Of a stretch of 64,000 nt of DNA, positions 1 to 7,974 are shown piece by piece; positions within the stretch are counted from its first letter, which is position 1, and every line of letters starts with the position of its first letter. Under the pieces are notes generated by a model. The model was given only the letters and a program-made list of their open reading frames with translations, did no database searches and was not told the DNA's origin. The stretch is taken from contig JANWZD010000004.1 of the NCBI GenBank assembly GCA_025054935.1, positions 159,120-223,119 of the forward strand, read 5' to 3'. The DNA comes from Dehalococcoidia bacterium. Lineage in GTDB: Bacteria > Chloroflexota > Dehalococcoidia > SpSt-223. Both the position numbers and the translations under genes were made by a program.

Positions 1-1019
1 CCGTCGGCGACTGCTTGTTCGGCCTTGCGCTGCAGGTCGAGGTCGAGGGTGGTGATCACGCGGAAGCCCCCCTGCTCGATCAGCCGCCGGCCGTAGGTCG
101 CTTCTAAGCGGTCGCGGACGTAGTTGACGAAGTGAGGGGCGATGATCGGCGAACTCGGCGGTTGAAACCGCAGCTCCGCGGCCTTCGCGGCCTCTGCCTC
201 TGCAGCGCTGATCATCCCGCGCCGCACCATCAGGTCGAGCACATCGGCTTGGCGCGCCTTCGCGGCGGCGGGGTCGGTATAGGGGGAGTAGCGGGATGGC
301 GCCTGCACTAAGCCGGCGAGCAAGGCCGACTCAGCGAGCGTCAGGTCGACAGCGCTTTTGCCGAAATAGGTGCGCGCGGCGGCTTCGACGCCGTAGCTCA
401 GGTTGCCGTAGTAGACCTCGTTCAAATACCACTCGAGGATCTGGTCCTTGGAATAGCGGCGGGTGATCTCGAAGGCAAGCACGGCCTCGCGCAGCTTGCG
501 GTCGAATGACTGGACCGCTCGCTCTTCAGGCGGGATGATGACGTTCTTGACAAGCTGCTGAGTGATGCCGCTTCCCCCCTCGACGATCTCGCCGGCGCGC
601 AGGTTGTTCAGTGCGGCACGAATAATTCCGCGAAGCGAGACGCCGGGATTGGAGTAGAAATCAGCATCTTCAGTCGCAATTGTGGCGTCACGGAGCGACT
701 GCGGGATGCGCGAGAGCGGAACGATCGTTCGCTTGCCGCCCGACGGGTCGAAGATCTCGAAGAGGAACGTGCCATTGCGGTCGTAAATCTTGGTACTCGA
801 AGGCGGGATGCGGCGCGCCACCGTTTCTGGGGGGGCGAGCGTCCCGACGTAGTCGTTGTAGGCCCAGACTGCGGCGGCGAGGAGCGCCCCTAGGAGAACG
901 AGGCTGCCTGTGAGACGGGCGAGACAGCTTCCGCCCCGCCCCGGAGGCACTGCTGCTGCCTTGGGCGCGCGCTTCGCCTGCGTCGGCGGAGAGGGAAGCG
1001 TTGCGGAAGAGCGCGCCAT
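1..1019 (-). CDS. Class A penicillin-binding protein, N-terminal part (cut by window edge)
   Basis: Bifunctional peptidoglycan glycosyltransferase/transpeptidase of the PBP1A type; only the first 339 codons are in the window. Residues about 36-54 form a single membrane anchor after a basic, proline-rich cytoplasmic start. The GT51 domain follows: ATEDADFYSNPG carries the catalytic Glu (residue 117), then GGSGITQQLVKN, and later the YLNEVYYGN and FGKSAVDLTLAESALLAG segments typical of the family. The serine transpeptidase domain lies outside the window. The ATG overlaps the stop of the upstream methyltransferase (TGATG), so the two are translationally coupled. Family assignment is firm; whether it is PBP1A or another class A enzyme cannot be settled from this half. 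Confidence 0.93.
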   Translation of the reverse strand, partial: MARSSATLPSPPTQAKRAPKAAAVPPGRGGSCLARLTGSLVLLGALLAAAVWAYNDYVGTLAPPETVARRIPPSSTKIYDRNGTFLFEIFDPSGGKRTIVPLSRIPQSLRDATIATEDADFYSNPGVSLRGIIRAALNNLRAGEIVEGGSGITQQLVKNVIIPPEERAVQSFDRKLREAVLAFEITRRYSKDQILEWYLNEVYYGNLSYGVEAAARTYFGKSAVDLTLAESALLAGLVQAPSRYSPYTDPAAAKARQADVLDLMVRRGMISAAEAEAAKAAELRFQPPSSPIIAPHFVNYVRDRLEATYGRRLIEQGGFRVITTLDLDLQRKAEQAVAD

Positions 1020-1750
1020 CAGAACTGTTTGCGGACGACGACGTAGTGCGACAGCCCAAACCATTTGAGCGGGGAACGCTCGAGGGCGTAGAGGACGCGC
1101 CGCAGCAGCGCGCCGAGACGGGGTCGGCGCGCGGCGATGTTGTCGAAGCCCGGGTAAATCGCCGTCTCGACAACGACCCGGCCCGGAAGGCCGCGGAACA
1201 GTCGGCGAATAGCGCCGGGAAGGTAGGCGCGCACATGCGGCGCGAGGCGGTTGCGCAGCGGCGAGGGAAGGTAGCCGAGAAGAGGGATGTTGCCGAAGAC
1301 ATAGCCGCGGCCTGGCAGGTAGGCCCCGTGCGTTTCAAAGGGAAAGAGCCGGTTTGGCGCAAAGATCACGATCGTGCCGCCCCATTTGGTGACGCGGTGC
1401 GCTTCGCGGATCGTCTCGCGATCGTCGAAGACGTGCTCGATCACTTCGTGGAGCAGCACCATGTCGAAGGTGTTGTCGGCAAACGGCAGAAACTCCGAGG
1501 CGGCTTGAACGATGAAAGGCAGCGTTCGTCCGGCTTCGACGGCGCGCGCGCGGTCGAACTCGACGCCGTACGCTTCGTCGGTGAAGCGCCGAAAGGCGTG
1601 GACATACTTCCCAATCCCGCAGCCGATGTCGAGCACGCGCCGGCCTTCGAGGGGGCTGAACTGGCGGATCAAGGCGAGCCGGCGCTCTTGGCCGAAGCGC
1701 CAGACAGAGCTTGGGTTTCCTAGCGCGATCGCGCGATCCTCGTCGTTCAC
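1019..1750 (-). CDS. Class I SAM-dependent methyltransferase (UbiE/type 11-like)
   Basis: About 243 residues. Motif I is VLDIGCGIGKY, followed by an acidic end of beta 2 (GVEFD) and the type-11 stretch LPFADNTFDMVLLHEVIEH, so it is a soluble methyltransferase of the UbiE/COQ5-like superfamily. The substrate is unknown. I chose the GTG at 1750 because AGGGGAA sits just upstream; an in-frame start 24 codons earlier (1822) has no such site. The C-terminal third is arginine- and proline-rich with no family feature I recognise. It is coupled to the penicillin-binding protein downstream, so a role on an envelope or lipid substrate is possible but is inference. Confidence 0.8.
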   Translation of the reverse strand: MNDEDRAIALGNPSSVWRFGQERRLALIRQFSPLEGRRVLDIGCGIGKYVHAFRRFTDEAYGVEFDRARAVEAGRTLPFIVQAASEFLPFADNTFDMVLLHEVIEHVFDDRETIREAHRVTKWGGTIVIFAPNRLFPFETHGAYLPGRGYVFGNIPLLGYLPSPLRNRLAPHVRAYLPGAIRRLFRGLPGRVVVETAIYPGFDNIAARRPRLGALLRRVLYALERSPLKWFGLSHYVVVRKQF

Positions 1751-1842
1751 TCGCCGTTCCCCTTGCCGCGCTTCATGATACTGTAGAGAAGCAGCTGACT
1801 GACCGCAAGAAGTTGCAGCCAATCAGACAGGATCGCGCATGC

Positions 1843-3297
1843 CTAGCGCCTAACCGGCTCGGGAAGGCGCAGCGGGTGGTCCTGAAGGTAGACGGCACCC
1901 GGGGTGCGGAGCGCGATCTCCGCCTTGGCGAGTTCCCCGCCGATGTGGAGCGCGTGGTCGATCTGGGAAAAGTACGGCTTGATCTGGAGCGCCAGCTCGG
2001 CCGCGCTTGTGCCGCGAAACTCCTGCAGGCGGACGCCCTGCGGCGAATAGTGGACGACGACGATCGCGCCGTCTTCAACTCGAATGACGAATGAGCCGCG
2101 GGGGTCGCGCTCCTCTTGGCGCGGCCGGCGCGGGGTGCGGCGCTGCCGCTGCTCGATCACGTCGCGGGCGAGGTCCCAGGCGTCGTCGGCGATGTAGGCC
2201 GCGTGGATCAGCGTAGAGAGAGAACCGAGCTTCAGCTGCCCGACGCTGTCGGCGATTAGGCGCTGGAGACGGCGCAGCGTGAAGGCGGTCTCAGGCCATG
2301 AGCGGTAGAGATCGACCGACCGCAGGTAGGCGGTGAGGAGAAGCGCTCCTGCCCGCCGGCGCGCTTGAATGAGCATGAGGTTGGGGGCGGTCGGCCGCGC
2401 TGGGTCGCGGTGGGGGTCCCAGAGGGCGGCAGTGGCGGCGTGGGTGCCGGGGTGGTCGCGCAGCGTGGCGATGAGGCTGGCGATCTGATCCCGGCCGCCG
2501 TAGTCGAAAAGCCGCTGTCCTTCGGTGTCGGCCAGCTCCGGCGGCGGGGTGGGCGAAAGGAGGAGCGGATAGGCGATCTCTTCGAGGTAGTTCGGCGTCA
2601 CCGGCAGCCACGGCGGCAGGTGAGGTGCCTCGGGGCGCTCGTCGCTGACAACGAGCAGCAGGTCCGCAAGGTCTTTCTGGCGGCCGCCGAACGGCCCATC
2701 GTGAATGACGCCAAACTGCATCACAAGGCGCAGCGCCTCGACCCAGACGTCAGCGACGCGCCGGCCGCGCGCGACCATCCCCGGCCCTTCCGCGGGAAAG
2801 ACATCTGCTTGGGGTTCGGTGATCGGAAAAACGCGGGGCGGCGCGAAGGGGGGGAGGTAGGGCAGCGCGCGCAGGGTCTCCCGCAGACGCTCTGGATCGA
2901 GAGGCCCGCGGCGGTCGATCAGCTGGACAGAGCGCCGGAAGTCCTCGATTGCGTCGCGCGGGAGGGCGCGGTCGATCAGGCCGACATCGCCGATGATCCG
3001 GTATTCCTCGTCAATGCCGTTCTGGGCGAACTTGAGGAACGCCTCTCCGCTGCCAGTGAGGTCGACCCCGCAGACGACGATGTAGCGCACGACCGGGTCG
3101 GCGAGCACGTTACGGATGATGTGGTTGATGCCGTCGCGCGAATACAGATTGCCGATTCGGCCGTATTCGCTCGGCTGGAGCACGCGCGCTACTTTCTCCT
3201 GCGGTGTCCAGAGCGTGCAGATGCCGATGGGGTTCGCGGGGTCGCCAACGGTGAGCGTTTGGTAGGTGTAGGTCGTGCCTTGCGCGTTGAGAACCAT
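1843..3297 (-). CDS. MtrA-like / thymidylate synthase-like / DUF4346 fusion protein, catalytic Cys absent
   Basis: About 484 residues in three parts. Residues ~10-135 resemble methyltransferase subunit A of methanogens (GDPANPIGICTLW, then NVLADPVVRYIVVCG and FAQNGIDEEYRIIG). Residues ~180-385 resemble archaeal-type thymidylate synthase (YGGRDQIASLIATL, LMLIQARRRAGALLLTAYLR, then RS-x-D and WPETAFTLRRLQ). The last ~90 residues (DPRGSFVIRVEDG, HIGGELAKAEIAL, YLQDHPL) match DUF4346. At the place where ThyA has the nucleophile Pro-Cys, this protein has Pro-Asn, so dTMP synthesis by the usual chemistry is unlikely. The His-containing corrinoid-ligand stretch of MtrA is also changed (LYSRDGIN). 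Start: the ATG at 3297 follows a TAGAAT box by 6 nt with no Shine-Dalgarno, suggesting a leaderless mRNA. Function unknown. Confidence 0.75.
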   Translation of the reverse strand: MVLNAQGTTYTYQTLTVGDPANPIGICTLWTPQEKVARVLQPSEYGRIGNLYSRDGINHIIRNVLADPVVRYIVVCGVDLTGSGEAFLKFAQNGIDEEYRIIGDVGLIDRALPRDAIEDFRRSVQLIDRRGPLDPERLRETLRALPYLPPFAPPRVFPITEPQADVFPAEGPGMVARGRRVADVWVEALRLVMQFGVIHDGPFGGRQKDLADLLLVVSDERPEAPHLPPWLPVTPNYLEEIAYPLLLSPTPPPELADTEGQRLFDYGGRDQIASLIATLRDHPGTHAATAALWDPHRDPARPTAPNLMLIQARRRAGALLLTAYLRSVDLYRSWPETAFTLRRLQRLIADSVGQLKLGSLSTLIHAAYIADDAWDLARDVIEQRQRRTPRRPRQEERDPRGSFVIRVEDGAIVVVHYSPQGVRLQEFRGTSAAELALQIKPYFSQIDHALHIGGELAKAEIALRTPGAVYLQDHPLRLPEPVRR

Positions 3298-3309
3298 CGC
3301 CAAATTCTA
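3298..3309 (-). promoter_or_regulatory. Candidate -10 box for leaderless transcript of the ThyA-like fusion
   Basis: TAGAAT on the minus strand (3309-3304) is followed after 6 nt by the ATG. No ribosome-binding site is visible and the -35 region is poor. The spacing fits transcription starting at the initiation codon. Confidence 0.4.
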
Positions 3310-3546
3310 GAGCGAAGCGCCGCGCTCTTGGCAGCCTCTCGCCTTCCTGCGCCGGCGGCGTGCGGCAAAGCGGAGGAGACGAAAGCGGGACGCTCGATCC
3401 TCGTGCCGGTGCGGCAGCAGGAGGTGCTCCCTCGAGCGCGAAGCTGTGCCCTGCCTCCTCTCGCTCGCCGGAGGAGGGCGCTTCAGCGAGTAAAGCGCCC
3501 CTTGATGAGGTGCACGCCTTCCTCTGCTGCTCGGCGCAGGGGGTGA

Positions 3547-6267
3547 TTAGTCGGCGAAGGCGGCGGCGATGATCCGCGCCTGCTCAGCGGCATGCCGAAG
3601 CGTGGAGCCTTCGGCTGGGCTGGCTTTCTCGCGGCGGCCGATGTAGCGCAGCCGGACGCCCGCCGGCAGCAGGGTCCACAGCCGCGGGAAGACGAAGCTG
3701 TAGGCGCCCATGTTGCGCGGCTCTTCTTGGAGCCAGACGACCTCATGCACGTTGGGATACTCCGCGAGCAGCCGCGCCAAATGACCGGTGGGGAAGGGAG
3801 CGATCTCCTCGAGCCGGACGATCGCCACGTTCGGGTGCTTCGGTCGTGCCGGGTTGGTCAGCAGCTCGATCGCGACCTTTCCGCTTGCGAGGATGAGCCG
3901 CCGCACCTCGGCACGCCGCGCTGCTGCGTCGGGGTCATCGATCACGGGGAGGAAGCTGCCGGAGGTCAGGCGCTCGAGGGTCGCTGCTGCGGCTGGGTTG
4001 CGCAGCAGGCTCTTCGGCGAAAACAGGATCAGGGGGCGGGCCTCGCCGCGCCGGATGAAGGCGGCTTGCCGCCGCAGCACGTGGAAATACTGGTCTGCCG
4101 TGCTCGGAATGACAACGCGGATGTTGTCTTCGGCAAAGAGCTGGAGAAAGCGCTCAATCCGCGCGCTTGAGTGCTCCGGGCCCTGGCCTTCGTAGCCGTG
4201 AGGAAGCAGCAGCACGATCGCAGAGCGCTCTCTCCACTTCGCCCACGAGGAGACGATGAACTGGTCGATGATCGGCTGGGCGACGTTGGCGAAGTCGCCG
4301 TACTGCGCTTCCCAAAGGACAAGCGCCTCGGGGGCGCCGACGCTGTAGCCGTATTCGAAGCCGAGCGCACCGGTCTCCGAAAGCGGGCTGTTGTAGACGG
4401 CGAAGCTCGCCCGGGCTTGGGGAAGCAGGTGCAGGGGCGAAAATTTCGCTCCTGTCAGCCGGTCGTGCAGCACGAGGTGGCGGTGGGAAAAGGTGCCGCG
4501 CTCACTGTCCTCGCCGGCAAGCCGGATGGGAGTGCCGTCCGCGAGGATGCTCGCAAACGCGAGCGCTTCGGCATGGCCCCAGTCGATCAGCTTGCCCGGC
4601 TCGAGGACGGCACGGGCGCGCTGGAGCTGCTGGTCGAGCTTCGCGACTGGCGTGAAGCCCTCGGGTCGGCGCAGCAGTTCTGCGTTGAGCGCGCGCAGCG
4701 TCTCGAGGGGAACGGCCGTGTCGACATTCGTCTGGCTGGCGCGCGGCCGCTCCGCGACCGCCGGGCCGCTCGGCGCGCCGCCTTCTGCCGCGGCACGCAG
4801 CTCGGCATCGATCTGGGCGAGGAGCTGGTCCGCCTCGCCCGGCCGGATCACTCCGCGCTCCTCAAGCCGGCGCGCCCACAGTTCACGGACGGTCGGGTGC
4901 TGGGCGATCTTGGCGTAGAGCAAGGGCTGGGTATACGCCGGCTCATCGCCCTCGTTGTGGCCCCAGCGCCGATAGCCGACCACGTCAATGACGACATCAC
5001 GGTGGAAGCGCTGCCGGAAGGCGTAGGCGAGGCGAAGGGCAGCAGCGCACGCTTCGACGTCGTCGGCATTGACATGGAAAACAGGGACGTCGAAGCCTTT
5101 CGCGAGGTCGGAAGCATAGAGGGTGGACCGGCCCTCGACGGGGTCGGTCGTAAAGCCGACTTGGTTGTTGGCGATGAGATGGATCGTTCCGCCGGTGGTG
5201 TAGCCCTCAAGCCGGGCGAGGTTCAGCGTTTCGGCAACGACGCCTTGGCCGGGGAAGGCGGCATCGCCGTGGATCAGGATGGTCAGCGCGCGATGGGGGT
5301 CATGGCGCGGCGCTCCGCCGCGAGAGCGATCGTCCTGCAGGGCGCGCGTATATCCTTCGGCGACCGGATTGACGAATTCCAGATGGCTCGGGTTCGGCCG
5401 CAGATGCACCAGCGGACCGCCGGCATCCGCTGAGCGCCGCCCGATCGCGCCGAGGTGATACTTGACATCGCCGGGGTCGTCGCTTGCGGCGCCGCTGCCC
5501 CGCGCTGCCTCAGCAAAAGCATGAAAAGTGACCGCGAACGGCACCCCGGTGACGAAGGTGCGGGTTGCGAGCCGCCCGCGGTGCGCCATGCCAAGCACGA
5601 CGTGCTGAATCCCGTCGCGCTCTGCGAAGCGGACGACGTCGTCGATCATCGGGATCAGGATGTCGAGCCCTTCTCCAGAGAACCGTTTCTGGCCGACAAA
5701 AGCGCGATGCAGGATCCGCTCAAACGCCTCGACGCGCGTCAGCCGCTCGAGCAGCAGACGCGCCTCGTCGTCATTCAGGCCGGGCGCATATTCTCGCGAC
5801 TCGATGGCGTTAGCGAGCCATTGCCGTTCTTCGGCGGAGACAAGGTGCGCGAATTCGTAGCCGATCCGCGTGCAGTACACCTCGCGCAGGGCGGCGATGG
5901 CGGCAGCGGCGTTCGGCGACCCTTCGACGAGCGGTCCGCGCACGATCGCGGCGGGGAGATGGCGCAATTCTTCCTCGGAGATGCCGAACTGGGCCAGATC
6001 AAGACCGGGGTCTTCCACCGGGCTCTGCCCAAAAGGATCGAGAGGGACAAGGGCGTGGCCACGCTGGCGGATCGCCTCAGCGAGCAGCACGGCGCGCGCG
6101 GCGGTCATGTAGGTCGCTTGGGGGGTTGCTGCGAGGCGCACCGCTGCCCGTTCAGCATGGGGCTGCCCGCTCGCCTCTGGGGCGCTCTGGGAGATGTCCG
6201 CTGGCCGACGACGGCTCTCGACGTCGAGGTCGTGCCCGGAGAAGTCGCCATGGTTCATGCTTCGCAT
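3547..6267 (-). CDS. sucA: 2-oxoglutarate dehydrogenase E1 component
   Basis: 906 residues, the usual length of the E1o family, ThDP-dependent decarboxylase of the 2-oxoglutarate dehydrogenase complex (TCA cycle, cytosol). The ThDP region reads HGDAAFPGQGVVAETLNLA ... LIANNQVGFTTDP, i.e. GDAAF-x(n)-NNQ as in SucA. Substrate-side motifs VLGMAHRGRL and YRRWGHNEGDEP are present, as is the C-terminal EEPRNMGAYSFV. The short N terminus lacks the E2-like extension found in mycobacterial Kgd. No E2 or E3 gene is adjacent. Two in-frame ATGs (6267 and 6258) are possible starts and neither has a good ribosome-binding site. A 17-bp inverted repeat lies 9 nt upstream of the first. Confidence 0.96.
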   Translation of the reverse strand: MRSMNHGDFSGHDLDVESRRRPADISQSAPEASGQPHAERAAVRLAATPQATYMTAARAVLLAEAIRQRGHALVPLDPFGQSPVEDPGLDLAQFGISEEELRHLPAAIVRGPLVEGSPNAAAAIAALREVYCTRIGYEFAHLVSAEERQWLANAIESREYAPGLNDDEARLLLERLTRVEAFERILHRAFVGQKRFSGEGLDILIPMIDDVVRFAERDGIQHVVLGMAHRGRLATRTFVTGVPFAVTFHAFAEAARGSGAASDDPGDVKYHLGAIGRRSADAGGPLVHLRPNPSHLEFVNPVAEGYTRALQDDRSRGGAPRHDPHRALTILIHGDAAFPGQGVVAETLNLARLEGYTTGGTIHLIANNQVGFTTDPVEGRSTLYASDLAKGFDVPVFHVNADDVEACAAALRLAYAFRQRFHRDVVIDVVGYRRWGHNEGDEPAYTQPLLYAKIAQHPTVRELWARRLEERGVIRPGEADQLLAQIDAELRAAAEGGAPSGPAVAERPRASQTNVDTAVPLETLRALNAELLRRPEGFTPVAKLDQQLQRARAVLEPGKLIDWGHAEALAFASILADGTPIRLAGEDSERGTFSHRHLVLHDRLTGAKFSPLHLLPQARASFAVYNSPLSETGALGFEYGYSVGAPEALVLWEAQYGDFANVAQPIIDQFIVSSWAKWRERSAIVLLLPHGYEGQGPEHSSARIERFLQLFAEDNIRVVIPSTADQYFHVLRRQAAFIRRGEARPLILFSPKSLLRNPAAAATLERLTSGSFLPVIDDPDAAARRAEVRRLILASGKVAIELLTNPARPKHPNVAIVRLEEIAPFPTGHLARLLAEYPNVHEVVWLQEEPRNMGAYSFVFPRLWTLLPAGVRLRYIGRREKASPAEGSTLRHAAEQARIIAAAFAD

Positions 6268-6275
6268 CCGTCAAC

Positions 6276-6292
6276 GCTGACGTTCGGTCAGC
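6276..6292. promoter_or_regulatory. Inverted repeat upstream of sucA (operator candidate)
   Basis: GCTGAC-GTTCG-GTCAGC, perfect 6-bp arms around a 5-nt centre, 9 nt before the first sucA ATG. It could be an operator or a small mRNA hairpin; no regulator is identified. Confidence 0.35.
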
Positions 6293-6611
6293 AGATTCCT
6301 AGGGTCGTCTTCATCATACTCCAGTTTTGGTAGGGTGGCGACTGCTCGCTCTCTCCATCCCGCATGCCGGCGGAGAATGGCGCGGAGGAGCACGGCCTGG
6401 GGAGGGGCGCTCCTCTCCCCCTCGTGTCGGCCTGAAAGGCGGCGGCGCGGTCCCTTCGGCTGCTGTTTGGCCGCCTCCCCGCTCCGCGCGCCGGACCTGC
6501 CCAGCGGCGAAGTCGGGCGTCTCGGCGGGACGAGCGTGCTGGCGGAGCGCGCCGAGCGGCGCCATCGGCTGCAGGGCTGACGGGACTAGCCGATTTAGGC
6601 CGAATGGCAGA

Positions 6612-6640
6612 TTGATCAAATGCCCGAGGCGCGGTATGTT
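6612..6640 (+). promoter_or_regulatory. Sigma-70-type promoter of methyltransferase copy 1
   Basis: TTGATC (6612-6617), a 17-nt spacer, TATGTT (6635-6640). It lies in the only relatively A+T-rich patch of this intergenic region and points into the methyltransferase cluster. Confidence 0.6.
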
Positions 6641-6660
6641 TTACGTAGTTTGGTCGTGAT

Positions 6661-6684
6661 GCGCGCCGAAAGGGAGCGGCGCGC
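6661..6684 (+). other. Hairpin in the leader of methyltransferase copy 1
   Basis: GCGCGCC (6661-6667) pairs with GGCGCGC (6678-6684) around a 10-nt loop. Further downstream GTTGACG can pair with CGTCAGC. The ~100-nt leader is thus structured, but it does not show the conserved core of a SAM or SAH riboswitch that I know. Confidence 0.35.
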
Positions 6685-6741
6685 GTTGACGATCGAAGAG
6701 AACGAGCGCGCGTCAGCGCCGATGCGATGAAAGGAGAGAGC

Positions 6742-7812
6742 ATGGTCGACCGCGGTTTCCTCGGAACGATGCCGCTCGCCACGGAGCGAGACAGCGACGC
6801 GTATCTCGACTTTGTTGAAGGCATCCGAGTTTTCAACGCGGCGCAGGTCGGTCCGGTCTTCCAGCAGAAGGGGACCGAAGCGATCGAAGAGTATCGGGCG
6901 AAGACCGGCAAGCCCGTCACCACCCTTGCTGAGGTGAAGCAGATCGTCGAGCACGAGCCGGTGGTGGCGACCCGCAACCGGGTGTGGCGGTGGAGCCAAG
7001 AAGGCATTTGGAACGGCGCCCGCGAAGCGTATAAGGGGCGGGAAGCGGAGCTGCTGGCGGAGCTGGACCGCTACGACAAGATGGGGCCCGGCTCGGTGCA
7101 GTGGGACCCGAACTTCCAGTATCCGGAGTACTTCGCGAAGGTCGATTTCCACATCCAGCCGGGCGGCTACTACGCTGACCCGCTCGCCGGCTACATCTAC
7201 CACTACGGCACGAAGGTGTTCTTCACCGGCCGCAACAACAACGATGATGTCCAGCGCGGGCTGTGCCAGCTACTGCCGACGCCGGCCGATGGGCAGGTGC
7301 GGCGCATCCTTGACCTTGCCTGCTCGGTGGGGCAGTTTACGACGGCGTTCAAGGAGCGCTTCCCGCAGGCCGAGGTCTGGGGGATCGATGCCAGCGCGCC
7401 GATGGTGCGCTATGCCCACAAGCGGGCGGTGGACATGGGGCTGGAGGTGCACTTCGCCCAGCGCCTTGCGGAGAACACGGGCTTTCCGGACAACTACTTC
7501 GACATCATCAACGCCTTCATTCTGTTCCATGAGGTGCCGGGAGACATCGCCGAGCGGATTGTGGCGGAGGCGGCGCGGATGCTGCGGCCGGGCGGCATCT
7601 TCTGCGTTGAGGATTTCGCGAACCGGAAGCTTGGCGAAGTGGCGCCGATGGCGGAGTACTCGGGGTTCATTGACAGCACGTACAATGGGGAGCCGTACGC
7701 GCCGGCGTTTGTGCATTCGGACTTCACGGGGCTGCTGAAGAAGTATTTCCGTGAGGTGAACCCGAACTACACGGACAAGTCGTGGCTGCCGATTCGGGTG
7801 GCGGTGAAGTAA
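6742..7812 (+). CDS. SAM-dependent methyltransferase, tandem paralogue 1
   Basis: 356 residues. N-terminal ~165 residues form a conserved accessory domain (opening DRGFLGTMPL, then YLDFVEGIRVF, ending in FHIQPGGYYADPLAGYIYHY). The C-terminal Rossmann domain has motif I as ILDLACSVGQFTTAFKERFP, acidic GIDAS, and a type-11 core (FPDNYFDIINAFILFHEVP; LRPGGIFCVEDFA). The substrate is unknown; the long N-terminal domain argues against simple UbiE-type ubiquinone/menaquinone methylation. The ATG at 6742 is preceded by AAAGGAGAGAGC; the ATG 15 nt earlier is less likely. It has its own promoter and a strong terminator. It is the most divergent in the C terminus of the three copies. Confidence 0.88.
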   Translation: MVDRGFLGTMPLATERDSDAYLDFVEGIRVFNAAQVGPVFQQKGTEAIEEYRAKTGKPVTTLAEVKQIVEHEPVVATRNRVWRWSQEGIWNGAREAYKGREAELLAELDRYDKMGPGSVQWDPNFQYPEYFAKVDFHIQPGGYYADPLAGYIYHYGTKVFFTGRNNNDDVQRGLCQLLPTPADGQVRRILDLACSVGQFTTAFKERFPQAEVWGIDASAPMVRYAHKRAVDMGLEVHFAQRLAENTGFPDNYFDIINAFILFHEVPGDIAERIVAEAARMLRPGGIFCVEDFANRKLGEVAPMAEYSGFIDSTYNGEPYAPAFVHSDFTGLLKKYFREVNPNYTDKSWLPIRVAVK

Positions 7813-7836
7813 GGCGCATTACGGGCTGGAGCGCTG

Positions 7837-7866
7837 CCCCCTCGCCAATCCGGCGAGGGGGTTTTT
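7837..7866 (+). terminator. Rho-independent terminator after methyltransferase copy 1
   Basis: Ten-base perfect stem (7837-7846 with 7852-7861), 5-nt loop AATCC, followed by TTTTT at 7862-7866. A textbook intrinsic terminator. Confidence 0.9.
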
Positions 7867-7891
7867 GCTGTGCCGGCGTTTGCGCCCGGCA

Positions 7892-7920
7892 TTGACGGCT
7901 GAGCAAAGCTCAAGTAAAGT
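7892..7920 (+). promoter_or_regulatory. Sigma-70-type promoter of methyltransferase copy 2
   Basis: TTGACG (7892-7897), 17-nt spacer, TAAAGT (7915-7920), directly after the copy-1 terminator. A perfect 7-bp hairpin (7928-7934 with 7940-7946) lies in the short leader. Confidence 0.65.
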
Positions 7921-7974
7921 CTTCTCATCGTCGAACGTCTCGACGACAGGGCGAATTGAGCGAAAGAGGGAACA

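Larger units (their letters stand above)
6268..6741. other. Intergenic control region between sucA and the methyltransferase cluster
   Basis: 474 nt between divergent genes. It holds an inverted repeat (6276-6292) next to sucA, a possible TATGAT -10 for sucA on the minus strand (6318-6313), a G+C-rich central part with short hairpins, and a near-consensus plus-strand promoter (6612-6640) followed by a structured leader. Open frames inside it are short, arginine/proline-rich and without a ribosome-binding site; I do not call a gene. Confidence 0.6.

Noticed and set aside
2365..3546. 393-codon plus-strand frame
   Set aside because: Antisense to the ThyA-like fusion, low complexity, no ribosome-binding site and no family resemblance.
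6327..6659. 110-codon frame in the sucA-methyltransferase gap
   Set aside because: Gly/Arg/Pro-rich, no ribosome-binding site, and it runs through the likely methyltransferase promoter.
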